Source: Ceratodon purpureus
Lineage: Eukaryota; Streptophyta; Bryopsida; Pseudoditrichales; Ditrichaceae
Length of the DNA: 64,000 nucleotides
Direction: 5' to 3'
NCBI GenBank assembly: GCA_014871385.1
Contig: CM026421.1
Span: 25,600,752-25,664,751, forward strand
Shown here: positions 25,413-40,310 of the stretch, piece after piece
Position numbering within the stretch: position 1 is the first letter of the stretch
Layout: each line of letters opens with the position of its first letter
Notes under the pieces: model-generated
The model's input: only the letters and a program-made list of their open reading frames with translations
The model's database searches: none
Told to the model about the DNA's origin: nothing
Position numbers and translations under genes: made by a program

Positions 25413-26270
25413 CCCCTAATTGACCAAAGTCCTAGAATGGGCGTTTTTGAAATTTGGGCAAGTTCCTAAAAATTCAAATTTACTTGAAATTTTTTGAATT
25501 TTTTTTTGGAAAAAGGTTTTTTTAAAAGGTCTATGGGGATATTTTTTTATTTATTTTTGGATGAAGTGAGCAAAAGTTATGCTCCTCTGAGCATAAAACG
25601 CCCTTCCACGGGCAGGCTCTCAGCCACTGTGAATGCAGCAATTTCTGCCCGAAACTGCCCAAAAGTGCCCAAAACTGCCAAAATCTGCCCAAATCTGCCT
25701 AAAGACAAAACTTTGAAATTCCACCAAAAATCGAGATTTTAGTTTTTTCCAAAAATGAAAATTCCTATATGTAGAAGAGCCACTAGAGCAGGTTTCCACC
25801 GTTTCAATTTTTAATCCAAGAATCTTTCATATGCTATTTTTATTGTAAAAAAACGGCCTTTGTATATGAATTTCAGCATACCCCTTGTGGAAATTGATGA
25901 TTTTCTCAAGGTTCTACACCTTGCATGGGTATGCGATTTTGTGGACATGTATCTAACTCACCTAGGAACACGAATCTAAAGATTCGCCATCCAAATCTAC
26001 TCAAAAAAATGGTATTTTTGGACCCTAAAATACTGCTGTCCTCTTTTTGCAGGTAAAAAAAACTTTTTTTTCAACTTTGAATGTTATAATCTCTTAAATG
26101 GTAAGGAATGAGATTGTGAGATTTGACATGCACATAGACATAGAAGTTAGATACAAGATCTTACCGTTAGAAATTCCAAAATTGGTTTCAATTTTGCACT
26201 ATCTAGCTTGCTTTCAAAAGGGACTATTTGGTGGCAGTTTTGAGCAAAAACATCCTTGGTCAATTAGGGG
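25413..26270. mobile_element. piggyBac-like non-autonomous element, copy 1 (858 bp)
   Basis: It is bounded by TTAA at 25409-25412 and 26271-26274. The inverted ends are CCCCTAATTGACCAAAG and CTTGGTCAATTAGGGG. TTAA target duplication with ends starting in C runs is the signature of the piggyBac superfamily. The interior is non-coding and homologous to the copy at 26679-27539 (for example the shared CGGCCTTTGT block followed by GAATTTCAG). Confidence 0.7.
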
Positions 26271-26481
26271 TTAAAGTAACTTACCCAGAAGTGTTGCGAC
26301 AACAATGTGGTCTTTAAGGCCTTTAGGGGTTAACATACATTAACATCACTAGTGGAGTAGGTTTGAAACAACACTAAAGCAATTGATGGTCCATTTACAT
26401 CAAGCAAGATGTTTCACTTATATTCCATCATCTAAGCATTTTGGGACAATACAACAAAGAAATAATAATATAACATTTTAA
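26271..26481. other. Spacer with an isolated right-end motif of the TTAA family
   Basis: CCTTTAGGGG followed by TTAA at 26330-26333 matches the right end of the family, without a full element to its left. Confidence 0.5.
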
Positions 26482-26674
26482 CCCCTAAAGGACAATGCGG
26501 CAAAAATGGGCTATTTTAGAGTTTGGGCATGTACATGTGACTTCAATTTAATTCGAGATTTTATGAAAATCTTAATGAAAGTAGGCCTTGGTAAGAGCTT
26601 CGTGTTGGTATTTTGTATTCTCAATTCCGATGTTGGAATCAAAAGTTATTCACCTCTCAACCGCAAAAGCTCCT
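26482..26674. mobile_element. Partial left end of the TTAA family
   Basis: Begins CCCCTAAAGGACAATG after TTAA (26478-26481). It is a diverged direct repeat of the first ~190 bp of the next element and stops at that element's left TTAA. Confidence 0.65.
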
Positions 26675-26678
26675 TTAA

Positions 26679-27539
26679 CCCCTAAAGGACAATGTGGCAA
26701 AATGGGGCTATTTTGGAGTTTGGGCATGTACTTGCGGATGCAATTTAAATTCAAAATTTATGAAAATTTTAATGAAAGTAGGCCTTGGTGAGAGCTTCGT
26801 GTCGGTATTTTTAATTCTCGATTCCGATGTCGGAGTGAAAAGTTATTCACCTCTAAACCGCAAAAGCTCTTCCAAGGGTAGTCAGTTAGCCAATGAGAAT
26901 GACAGTGAATGCAGCAAATTCTGCCCAAAACTGCCCAAAATTACCAAAATCTGCCCAAAGACAAAACTTTGAAATTCCATCAAAAATTGAGATTTTTATA
27001 TTTTTCAAAAATAAAAATTTCTATGTATAGAGAAGGCAGTAGAGCATGTTCCCACCGTTCGGATTTTCAATCCAAATTTGTTTCATATGCTATATTTATT
27101 GTAAAAAAACGGCCTTTGTTTGTGAATTTCAGTATACCCCATAGCGGAAAATGATTTTTTTGGCAACCTTCCACAACTTTTTTGAATATGATTTTTTTAC
27201 TACAATTAGCTATCTCACTCTTCTTTGATGTGCATCATAACCGTCAAAATCTATAATTCAAAAAAATGGTTTTTTGGGCCTTCAAAACTCTGCTGTTCCC
27301 TTTTTGCGCAGGGACAAATAACTTGATTTTCAACTTTGAACGTTAGGATCTTGCAATTGGTGAGGAATAAGTATCTAAGATTTAGTGGACATGTAGACAT
27401 AGAAGTTAACTACAAGATCTTACGGTTAGATGTACTAATTAAGACCCCAACTTAGCAAAATCCACCTTGATTTGAAAAGGGGCTGTTTTCAGGCAGTTTT
27501 GATGAAAAATACCCTCAGAACTTTAGGGGTTAACATATC
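26679..27539. mobile_element. piggyBac-like non-autonomous element, copy 2 (861 bp)
   Basis: Flanked by TTAA (26675-26678 and 27540-27543), with inverted ends CCCCTAAAG and CTTTAGGGG. Length and interior match the 858-bp copy. It holds no open frame with a transposase motif. Confidence 0.72.
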
Positions 27540-31639
<4,100 letters not shown>

Positions 31640-33774
31640 AGTGATTACAACTGTGTCTGTTGAGAACACAATTGTGTAGGTTCTGGAGCATTGAAGCTCT
31701 TGTATCAGTATTTTGTTACATATGCGAGTACCTTCATGTATGTTCTAACTTTGAGAAATTGATATTACAACGTTTCTGTATATTGCAGTGTGAGAAAGGC
31801 TTGATCGATTGTTTCTTTGCTTGCTGGTGCTAGCTCGAATACTCTTTGTTTCTTTGCTTGCCGGTGATTGCCCACAGTTGATGTGATCAGACTTCGGAGC
31901 TGATCCTTTTCTTCAATGTTGGTTTTGTGACCTTCCACATATTATATTTACAGCACCGATCGTCTGGTCCAACTCCTTACAATGCATCTACAGTCTATGC
32001 ACATTCACCTGCCCCTGTTCACAACTATGAATCTGGCGTTGCAATTATTGTTCTCATCTGATCAAATCTTGCATGACATTTTCACGCGCTAGCTCAATGT
32101 GTGGTATACGGTCGAAATTTGTCCTTGTGCATGCATACGCTAGGCTGAGGTATAATTTAGATTGGAGAGAAGGAGGGGTCAGACAGACGTGGGACCATTG
32201 CAGCAGAAGTTGCGATCCAGAAAGGTACAATCGTTTGAAATATCACTTTCACTACGATGGATGTATCTGGGACCAACGACGTCAACTGCCTCGTCCAGCC
32301 AGAAGTGAATCAGATTCTATCAGTTTCTGAACAGGAAAGTTCTCAATTGATGTGAAGATTTATTATTGAATACATGTGTTGTTAAATGCACAGTTCTGAA
32401 ACACACGGAAGTCCGGGACGCAGATTACCGTCCCATCCTCGATTACCGTCCCGTCTCTTTCACATAAAAGTGGATAATGTCACGTCCAACAATGAAAATG
32501 ATGTGACAAATAACAAAAAACTTTTCTAATTTTTGTTTAATTTTTTTGTTAAAGTTGAATTCAAAATGAGCAATTAATTTATTTTTTCATGAAGGTTTCA
32601 CCAAAGCGCGTGCATAACATGATTTGTCATATCTTTTACCTCACTTGTTTGAATGGAATAAATAAAAGCTTTTAATTCAAATTTAAATCTTTACAAAATG
32701 ATGATGTTTTTATTTATTTTAAAAAAATATATTTAAAGGTTTTATGGCCGCTCGCGTTGAGATTTAAAACATTTAATCATTCATAAATTTTGCATTATAT
32801 GTGGGAATCTTGTGAAGCAATGCTTGACTTGTACATAGTCACCTAGAGAATCCACATACTAAATCACATAACTTGAAAACTATTTTTGTCACTATAGGGG
32901 CCTACCTACGACCACATTTTGGTTGCCTCAAAGTTTAGGGGTTAAAATTTAGTAACTATAATGTTTCAATAAATAAGCTATAACACCCCACAATTGAAAT
33001 TGCAAAAACAATGTCATAGAATTTTAAAAACTAACTTGTTCCACAAAGGATTGTCGAAAGACAATTTTTGATGTGAATTCATGGTGGGCTATAAGGGGTT
33101 AATGATAAGAGATCATTTCCAAGGGAAGGAAGTACCTGGCAGATGTCTTTGCATTCAATTTGTAAGGTTACCTTTTTCTCAAGTGCTTGTAATACCTTTT
33201 CCATTATTATTTGCCTTAACGCTTGTTTATGCGTCACCTAGGCATGATGGCATGAAGTCTTTGAATGCAAAATATATGCGCTTTTCTCGAAGGTTATTTT
33301 TGGAGCTTTATTTTAGTTACTTTTTGTTTTACACGTCCACCTCGTTCTTGTTTATTGTACCGTTCTCAGTTTTTCCGTTTTCATATTGGCCTGGGCAATC
33401 ATAGCAAACATCAGCTTAACCCGCCTTCGGCCTCTAGACTTGTTGATTACCTCAACCCTTCTAACTCATAAACATGTTTAGTATTTTCCTTTACTTTCTT
33501 ATTTAAGTCAGGTGAAGATTTGAAGGTAGGAAGAGGACGACAACTGAAACGTGAGGGTTTCTCTTGGTAATGTGTATAGATAGGTAAACAGGCCTTCGGA
33601 TGACAGGTCCTGGGATCCTGGTGAAAGGGCTACCATGAGAAGATAAGACTCGGGCGCAGTCTTGTGATGAACAGGTCTCAGGATCGAACCTTCAGAGTTG
33701 TTGCAGTTGCCACTTTTACTTGACAAGTCTGAAATTCGAGCTTGAATTGATTTACCTGTATTTGCATTCTTACA
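31640..33774. other. Intergenic region downstream of ftsH
   Basis: The first few hundred bases should be the ftsH 3' UTR. No gene is recognised. Near 32427-32454 GATTACCGTCCC occurs twice. At about 32930-32942 TTTAGGGGTTAA resembles a lone end of the TTAA family. Bases 33575-33774 grade into diverged SEC6 exon-15 flank. Confidence 0.5.
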
Positions 33775-33900
33775 GAGCAGGTTCAAGTCGCGCAGGAAAA
33801 CAGCACTGACGTTATGCTTTATCCAATCGCTCTTGCTGTTATTCAGGATACTCTTTCAAGCTTTGTTTTTAAAGATATTTTTCATGATCTACCTATACTT
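33775..33900 (+). pseudogene. SEC6 exon 15 fragment, opposite orientation to the intact gene
   Basis: Bases 33775-33846 match the 3' end of intact SEC6 exon 15 ([20 protein letters not shown]) and continue into the following intron. The splice donor is changed from CAG|GT to CAG|GA, so it could not be spliced as in the gene. Confidence 0.85.
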
Positions 33901-34079
33901 AGTCGACAGTCTTGGTATCTTGCATATGAACTGAAATAATTGTTGTTTGGTTTGGAAGTCACTTGTGATCATGTGAAGTCTGTGTAACACCGTAAATACA
34001 TGCACCGATTCTTGACTCGATCTTGATCCACTCTTTCTTTTGACAACCTACCGAGTCTTCATGGTACGTGCTCTTTGTG

Positions 34080-34303
34080 CGCAGCCTTTGGTATACAATC
34101 GAAGCCGAATTATGCTATCCTCAGAAGTATAGCAGCAGATTTCGCGGACGGTGCGAACTTTGCTTTCGCTGGAGCAACAACCCGCAATAACTCGGAGTGG
34201 CGCCAGATGTCCGGATTCAACAGTCCTCTCGCATTGAATTTCCAAGTATCATGGCTGGAATGCTGTAAAGTTCGCCTGCAGTTTTCCTTCGAGCAAAATC
34301 GGT
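34080..34303 (+). pseudogene. GDSL esterase/lipase exon fragment
   Basis: The frame reads from about FGIQSKPNYA to ADFADGANFAFAGATT and LNFQVSWL, matching the block III region of plant GDSL lipases (ADGANFAxAGAT). It is bounded by a CGCAG acceptor-like site at 34079-34083 and a GGTGAGT donor-like site near 34300, so a whole exon appears to have been captured. No catalytic GDS block or other exons are present. Confidence 0.7.
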
Positions 34304-34569
34304 GAGTAAGAATAAGGGAAACTGTGGTACCGTTTCAGCGGAATTGGAATCGTAGTGAATCTAATTCTTTCTGTTAACAATCTGCAAGTGAAATGTGGCT
34401 CAATCATTCAACCATGTTCTCTGTTCCCTTGATCTTTCGCTAGTATGTGATCTCTCCTACTGGAACTCACTTCATTTACGTGTCAATAATCAATTGGAAA
34501 AGCTGTGAACCAGACTCAAACCGGCCGCGGACTCCCTCAGTACATCCTGGAGTTGCTACTTAATGCTCT

Positions 34570-34777
34570 GTCATTTTACAGCACAATCATGCTCAGCTCA
34601 GCAGCTGCCGGATTTGCTTGCGTCTGTCAACGGCATCAGATCTGATTACGCTTTGCGGCAGCAGGTACTTGAGGCTTTTCACAATCAGTAGTTGGATTAA
34701 TTTGTATTAAGAGTGAGATTGTAGCGGTTTTCGTTGACCTGCCAAAAGAACTGGCTGGTCGTTGTGGTTGTTGTGAT
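34570..34777 (+). pseudogene. Inverted SEC6 exon 1 and intron 1 piece
   Basis: Carries [20 protein letters not shown] followed by a GTACTTGAGG donor, matching intact exon 1 (61095-61223) and the adjacent intron 1, but on the plus strand. It ends exactly where the minus-strand SEC6 copy begins (GATGCAGCAAAAACATTG). Confidence 0.85.
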
Positions 34778-37700
34778 GATGCAGCAAAAACATTGTTCAA
34801 ATTAATTTTTCCAATACCAGACAGACAGAAAAGTGAAGTTCCATGGGAAAAAACGGAAGCCTACAGTTTATAAAACAAAGAGATACTTCTCTGGAGTTAC
34901 TTACATCGAGGGGAATCCCAAATCCACCCTGGTGCGGCCCAATTGGTGCTTTGATCTAGCACTAGCATCCTATACTACATGCATCCTGATTCACGATGAT
35001 AAATCACTCAGCGGAACAAAGAGAGTTAACCAGGGATGACCAAGTTACATGCTTCAGCGCTACTCAACAAGTCAACAACTACGGTTGAGCATACACCACA
35101 TGCATGTGTGATATGACAGGAATCAAATCTATCGAAGCTGTATTAAAAAATCGGCCCTGATCTCCGCTCACTTCCGACCTAGCCTGGCTTTTGGTAGACA
35201 AGTCAGTCTGCTGAAGACAAGACCAGGCTTTGGAAGCTCCCCGTGGTTCAACTTCTCATTATAAAGAGCTTTGCACTCTCCAACGACCTGCTCCCAGAGT
35301 CCCAACAAGGTACAGATTCAAATATCCGTCACTGGGCAGAATATTATATTACAGGGCAATGTTCACTCTCCATATCACGAACTGGAATTAAGAGTCGACC
35401 ACACTGAGGTAGTCCTATACAAAATAGAAATTCAAAAGCATATATAATTTGATGATGGTTTCGTGTTCCATGGTGAGGGTAGTTTACTTCTTTGGCGTCT
35501 TTTTTGGGTATGTCATCTCGCAATGCCACCAGCTTCTCAACTACTTCCGGCTGCATTATTTCAACAGCAAACATCAGCTCCAAATCATGATGACAGGCAT
35601 CTTCGCAGGTTAAGTCTCGTTTTCACAGGCAACTTGCATAAGAATTATCAGCACAAGAATCATAACGATGGGAGACCTCTGCAAATCTGGAACAGTACAA
35701 ATAACCTATTCCGCGTTATCTTACTGGGCAATCTGGGTGGTTCTGTAGAAGTTTCGCGTATGCCTCAGTGAAGGCATCTACACTTTCTGCAGATGCGAGG
35801 TCCCGGAGCTCTGCTAGCGGTAGGATACGTTTATCCACTTTCTGCTTCGCAAAGAAACAACCATTGACGAATAAGTGAAAAATAGTAAGTTACATCTATC
35901 AGAACCTGTAGTAACAAGACTAACCAATGCTCATAAACTCATAAGTTCAATCAACTTGTAGACACCAATACTCACAGCAGGCGTAATAATCTCCCGGAAG
36001 AATTCGCCAAGTACTTCTTCATCCACCTCCAATCTCTTCAAGGTTTCCTCCTTGATGTGTCCTTTCTGGGTAACACCATAGTAAATCGTCTCAATCGGTC
36101 ATGTAATGGAACTTTGTAGCTATCGCATGCACTCAAAAGGGCCGTCATATACCGGCCGCACAAGAATCTATTTTTACACCACTTAGACCATGAATTCAAA
36201 TTGTAGAGATGATCCTCATTCCAAACCTGGGTAAGAAGGCGATCCACATACAGGACAATAGTCGTTTCAAGACATGCCTCAGCGAATCTTTTATAAGATC
36301 TTTCTTCCACATACCTGGATGAACAATTCAGGAGCTCTGAACTTTTCAGATGAGTCCTCTAATTTATAGTTATATGAACTCGAGCTTAAACTTCAAATCG
36401 TGAACTTGCTCCGCTAAAATGCAAATCAATATGACAATATACTAAGTTCAAAAATGACTTACAACTTGACATCTCCAAAGTAGTCAGTGAAGGTGGCCAC
36501 AAGATACTCTGTTACCAGACCTTCGTACCAGTCTGTGTGAACACACCCGGATGAGTACACACGTGAACTCATGATTTAGTCCATCATGGCATACAAAGAA
36601 AATAGCAGAGATACCTCCGGTGTATATTCGGAACTGTTCTCAAGTTACATGAAAAAGCTTGAGTAGCTAAGACACAACCACTTAATAACGACACCTAAAT
36701 CAAACGTAGTGGTTTGATAAGCCATGCTCCGAAAAAACAAGAAGAAGTCCAAAAATTGCTTGAGAGAACGCTCCTCCGTGCATTAAGAGTATACCTTTCT
36801 GGTAAAGTTTTGAAATCAGTTCTTTCACACCAGGGTCCTCAAAAATCACTTCCACTGCCTGCGACAGGGCCTCCTGCAGGCATGAAACAAACTATGTTAA
36901 GTGGTAATTAGCTCTCAATACTGGGCATGGAGCCGATTCAGCTACCATCCTTTGTGATCACCTCTCCCCCCCGGATCAGAGAAGTCGTTAACTTTCATCC
37001 TCATCTACACCCTGTCGGATGTAGTATAGGAACGTTTTGGAAGGTTAATTTTTCATCATGGAGGGGATCTCATTGGGATCACTGGTCCTAAATTAAGGGC
37101 GATGTTCACTCTCCATAACACGAACAGCAACAAAATGCCGGAAACAATTCTGAGGTATACGAAATAGACTCGGTTCAAGGGTACTTATCATAGAGTCCAC
37201 CAACTTTGGGTTCATCCTGTTCCACCCGTCGACGGTGAGAACCACTCCATGCAACCATGCCTAGGTGACGCACAAACAACAAAGCAAGATAATAATGGAA
37301 CACATATTGGTAACAGATAGTGGAAGCACTCTGAAAGTAATCTCACAGACTCAACGCGACATTGAACTTCACCACAACGTCTTTGAAATCATACCTCAGT
37401 GCCCGCACCAGAGTTTGAGGACTGCACATAAGAAAAACGTATTTGTCAAGTGACCATTGTTTAGAAACTAATGGAGAGTAGTGTCACATGCGAAGGAATG
37501 TGTGTAACATGCATGTCGATCAATAGACAATAAGAGGATTGAAGAAGGCATTCAATGGGTACCTATCTCTCGCAAGTTGGAAAAAATTGCCAACATGACC
37601 CCACAGAGTCTGCTCAAACTTTGCCCGGGTGTTGCTAACATCTTCAAAATACTCTCTGCAGGTGAGATCCATCAATGTTCCATTAGTTTCAGAATGACAT

Positions 37701-39210
37701 GTTCCGGCCAGAACTTTCTCGTAAAACTACTTCGCAAGATGCAGACGCAGGTGAGAGATATGGCCTCACTCACGTTAACTTTCCAGCTTCTTCTCTTCGT
37801 GTTGACACTGTAGCTAGCGCGAACCGTCTTTTCTGCTCAAGTGCTGTTAGTGCCTGGGCACAAGATAACAGGAATATAAGCCCACTATAGTAGCACGCTC
37901 CCAGCACTTTGACATTATGTACTGGACAACTAGGATATGCATGATTCCTTGGGAATCTCTTATTAAATACACTTTCCATGAAAAAGATCCAGATCATCCT
38001 TTACCTCAAAAGTCCTTAACAGCTCTCGCTCATCAGAAAGAGAAGCTCTTGCTTCTGCAGCTTCTGTAGATATAGACATCATGCCCTCAACATCCTGCAT
38101 TGACGCGACACGCCACCCAGGTTACGATTCCGAAAAACATATTACACTAGCACATTCAAGCTGGGTGCAGTTACGGAGAAGTTCACGAATTCGGAGAGTG
38201 TGCAGCACCTTCAAGGTTGTATTCAAATTGTTACGGGCATTACTAAGAAGCTTTATTTGATCATGGTGCTCAATCAGCGTCTGGCATTCTCGACATAACC
38301 TGCATTCCCGCACAAACACATGACACATCTCGCATGGTCACCAAAATTTCCTTCCCATAAACAACTCCATTGATACGGGCTCAAAATCGACAATCAAAGT
38401 CGACACGGCAATTCCAACTTACGAAGCCTCCTGCCAATCAATTGATGTGACATGGACAGTGTGCAATACATTGACTTCCATTGCAGAAGGTAAGCACAAT
38501 CACGTCAATGCTGTCACTCCTCTGAATGTGAAGTAGTCATTCGAGCTCGCTTCGACAGTTTCCTCATCTACAATGCGAAATGAGATCTTTCTAAATTAAA
38601 GATGTGTGTACGTTAAAAAGCAAAACGTACCTGTCAATAAGTTCAAAATTTTCACGAAGACTTCCAATTTTGTGCTGCGAGTCCGCAAGGGCATCGATAC
38701 CAGCCCTGGCTTGCTCTACCTGATGAATTGGATATATTCCTTGATTTCAGATTTATACGAACACTAGTAATAGCGATACAGCTGCTAAGAAATGGAAGAA
38801 ATATCCTACACTAACTCAAGCTTCAAGTGCCAATGCAGGAGTCTTCAATATGCGTCCAATCAAGCAACAACTCAGCGACATCACACGGTTGTCTCAAACC
38901 TTTCTAAATTACACCAAAGGATAGGTCTCAAAATATATAAATCAAAACACGTCGCGACTGAAGTCTTTGCAAATATTTCTAAACTGGCATGAGTGCAGAC
39001 TAACCTGAGACACGAAGACACGGCACTGCTGCTGAGCTGAGCATCATTGTGCTGTAAAACGACAGAGCATTAATTAGGAACTGAGCCAGGAATCTCAAGA
39101 GGATGATCATGAAATTACTCTCCACTTCGATCGATTACGATGAATGATTCCAACAGGAACCAGTTCCAAAGTAATCACAACTTTATGTAACACAATCTCG
39201 AACTATCGAT
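34778..39210 (-). pseudogene. Internally deleted, near-identical duplicate of SEC6
   Basis: Collinear with the intact gene on the same strand. 34778-36900 matches 53593-55710 (3' flank and exons 25 to 19) and 37243-39210 matches 58838-60800 (exons 8 to 2 and part of intron 1). Exons 9-18 are gone, replaced by about 340 bp of shuffled fragments. Long stretches look identical; the frame in the 3' flank at 34833-35039 is the same as at 53647-53853. The terminal exon stop is at 35168-35170. Exon 2 (39005-39051) is 47 nt instead of 39, an 8-bp change that breaks the frame. Exon 1 is absent from this orientation. It cannot encode SEC6. Confidence 0.92.
36905..37242. other. Shuffled SEC6 mini-fragments at the deletion junction
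   Basis: Within this filler, 37092-37170 resembles SEC6 intron 24 (GCGATGTTCACTCTCCATA) and 37196-37232 resembles exon 10 (GTCCACCAACTTTGGGTT). Bases around 37045 recall the start of exon 18. The pieces are diverged. Confidence 0.6.
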
Positions 39211-39932
39211 AGCATTAAACAGCAGAGTACTCAGGGAGACGCCGAGAAGCTAAAAACCAGCCAAGAAATATAATTAACGAGGAACCGGCTATCGCAATAC
39301 CGATCAGCGCCTGCCATCGCCATTCGGAAAACTAGTAGAGAGCCTGATGAATTGGATTCCATGGTTTCAGAATAAGTTATAATAACAGCTGCTAAGGAAT
39401 GGAAGAAATATCCTACACTAACTCAAGCTTCAAGTGCCAATGCAGGAGTCTTCAATATGTGTCCAATCAAGCAACAACTCAGCGACATCACACGGTTGTC
39501 TCAAACCTTTCTAAATTACACCAAAGGATAGGTCTCAAAATATGTAAATCAAAGTACGTCACGACCGAAGTCTTTGCAACCCTACCTCGAGAGAGAATTT
39601 TTTTTAAACTGACATGAGTGCAGACTAACCTGAGACACGAAGACACGGCACTGCTGCGGAGCTGAGCATCATTGTGCTGTAAAACGACAGAGCATTAATT
39701 AGCAACTGAGCCAGGAATCTCAAGAGGATGATCATGAAATTACTCTCCACTTCGATCGATTACGATGAATGATTCCAACAGGAACCAGCAGTAAACAGCA
39801 GAGTAGTGAGCGAGACGCCGGTCGAGAAGCTAAAAGCCAGCCAAGAAATATAATCAGCGAGCAACCGGCTATCGCAATACCGATCAGCTAGCTAGCGCCC
39901 GCCATCGCCATTCGGAAAAGTAGTAGAGACTC
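38779..39932 (-). repeat. Tandem duplication of the SEC6 exon-2 region
   Basis: Unit 1 (about 38779-39342) and unit 2 (about 39384-39932) share an order of intron 2, exon 2, intron 1 and a tail containing CCGGCTATCGCAATACCGATC. Both carry the same 47-nt version of exon 2, so the duplication followed that change. Confidence 0.85.
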
Positions 39933-40109
39933 TAGAGCGGACTGTGGAGTCTGAGAAACTAGCTCCTCGAGTCCTCATATTTATATTCTGCATGCATGGC
40001 CCATGGCCCAAGGGGCGGGGTACGTTCTTGAACATTCTTGAACATATCTGCAACTACGCTTCATCATTTCTTCAGAATCTTCAGATGTTACGTCTTGCCA
40101 ATGGCCATG

Positions 40110-40310
40110 ATCATGTGTACTCATCCGGGTGTGTTCACACAGTCTGGTACCAACACAGTATCTTGTGGCCACCTTCACTGACTAGTAACTTAACTACTTT
40201 GGACATGTCAAGTTGTAAGTCATTTCTCAACTTAGTATATTGTCATATAGCAAGTTCATGCTTTGAAGTTTAAGCTTGAGTTCATTTACCTAGTACAAAT
40301 TTGAGGACAC
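40110..40310 (+). pseudogene. SEC6 exon 20 fragment, inverted and diverged
   Basis: TACTCATCCGGGTGTGTTCA, then a degraded exon 20 ending GACATGTCAAGTTGTAAGTC, matches the reverse complement of about 55200-55380. Confidence 0.75.

Noticed and set aside
33081..33404. 107-codon hydrophobic plus-strand frame
   Set aside because: Starts beside an AT-rich repeat-like stretch, no motif, no splice partner; probably chance.
33665..33695. tRNA-like TTCGATCC box (also near 51870)
   Set aside because: No acceptor stem or anticodon arm could be built, and the sequence lies in diverged SEC6 exon-15 flank.
34833..35039. 68-codon frame repeated identically at 53647
   Set aside because: It lies in the SEC6 3' flank of both copies; identity reflects recent duplication, not a conserved small gene.
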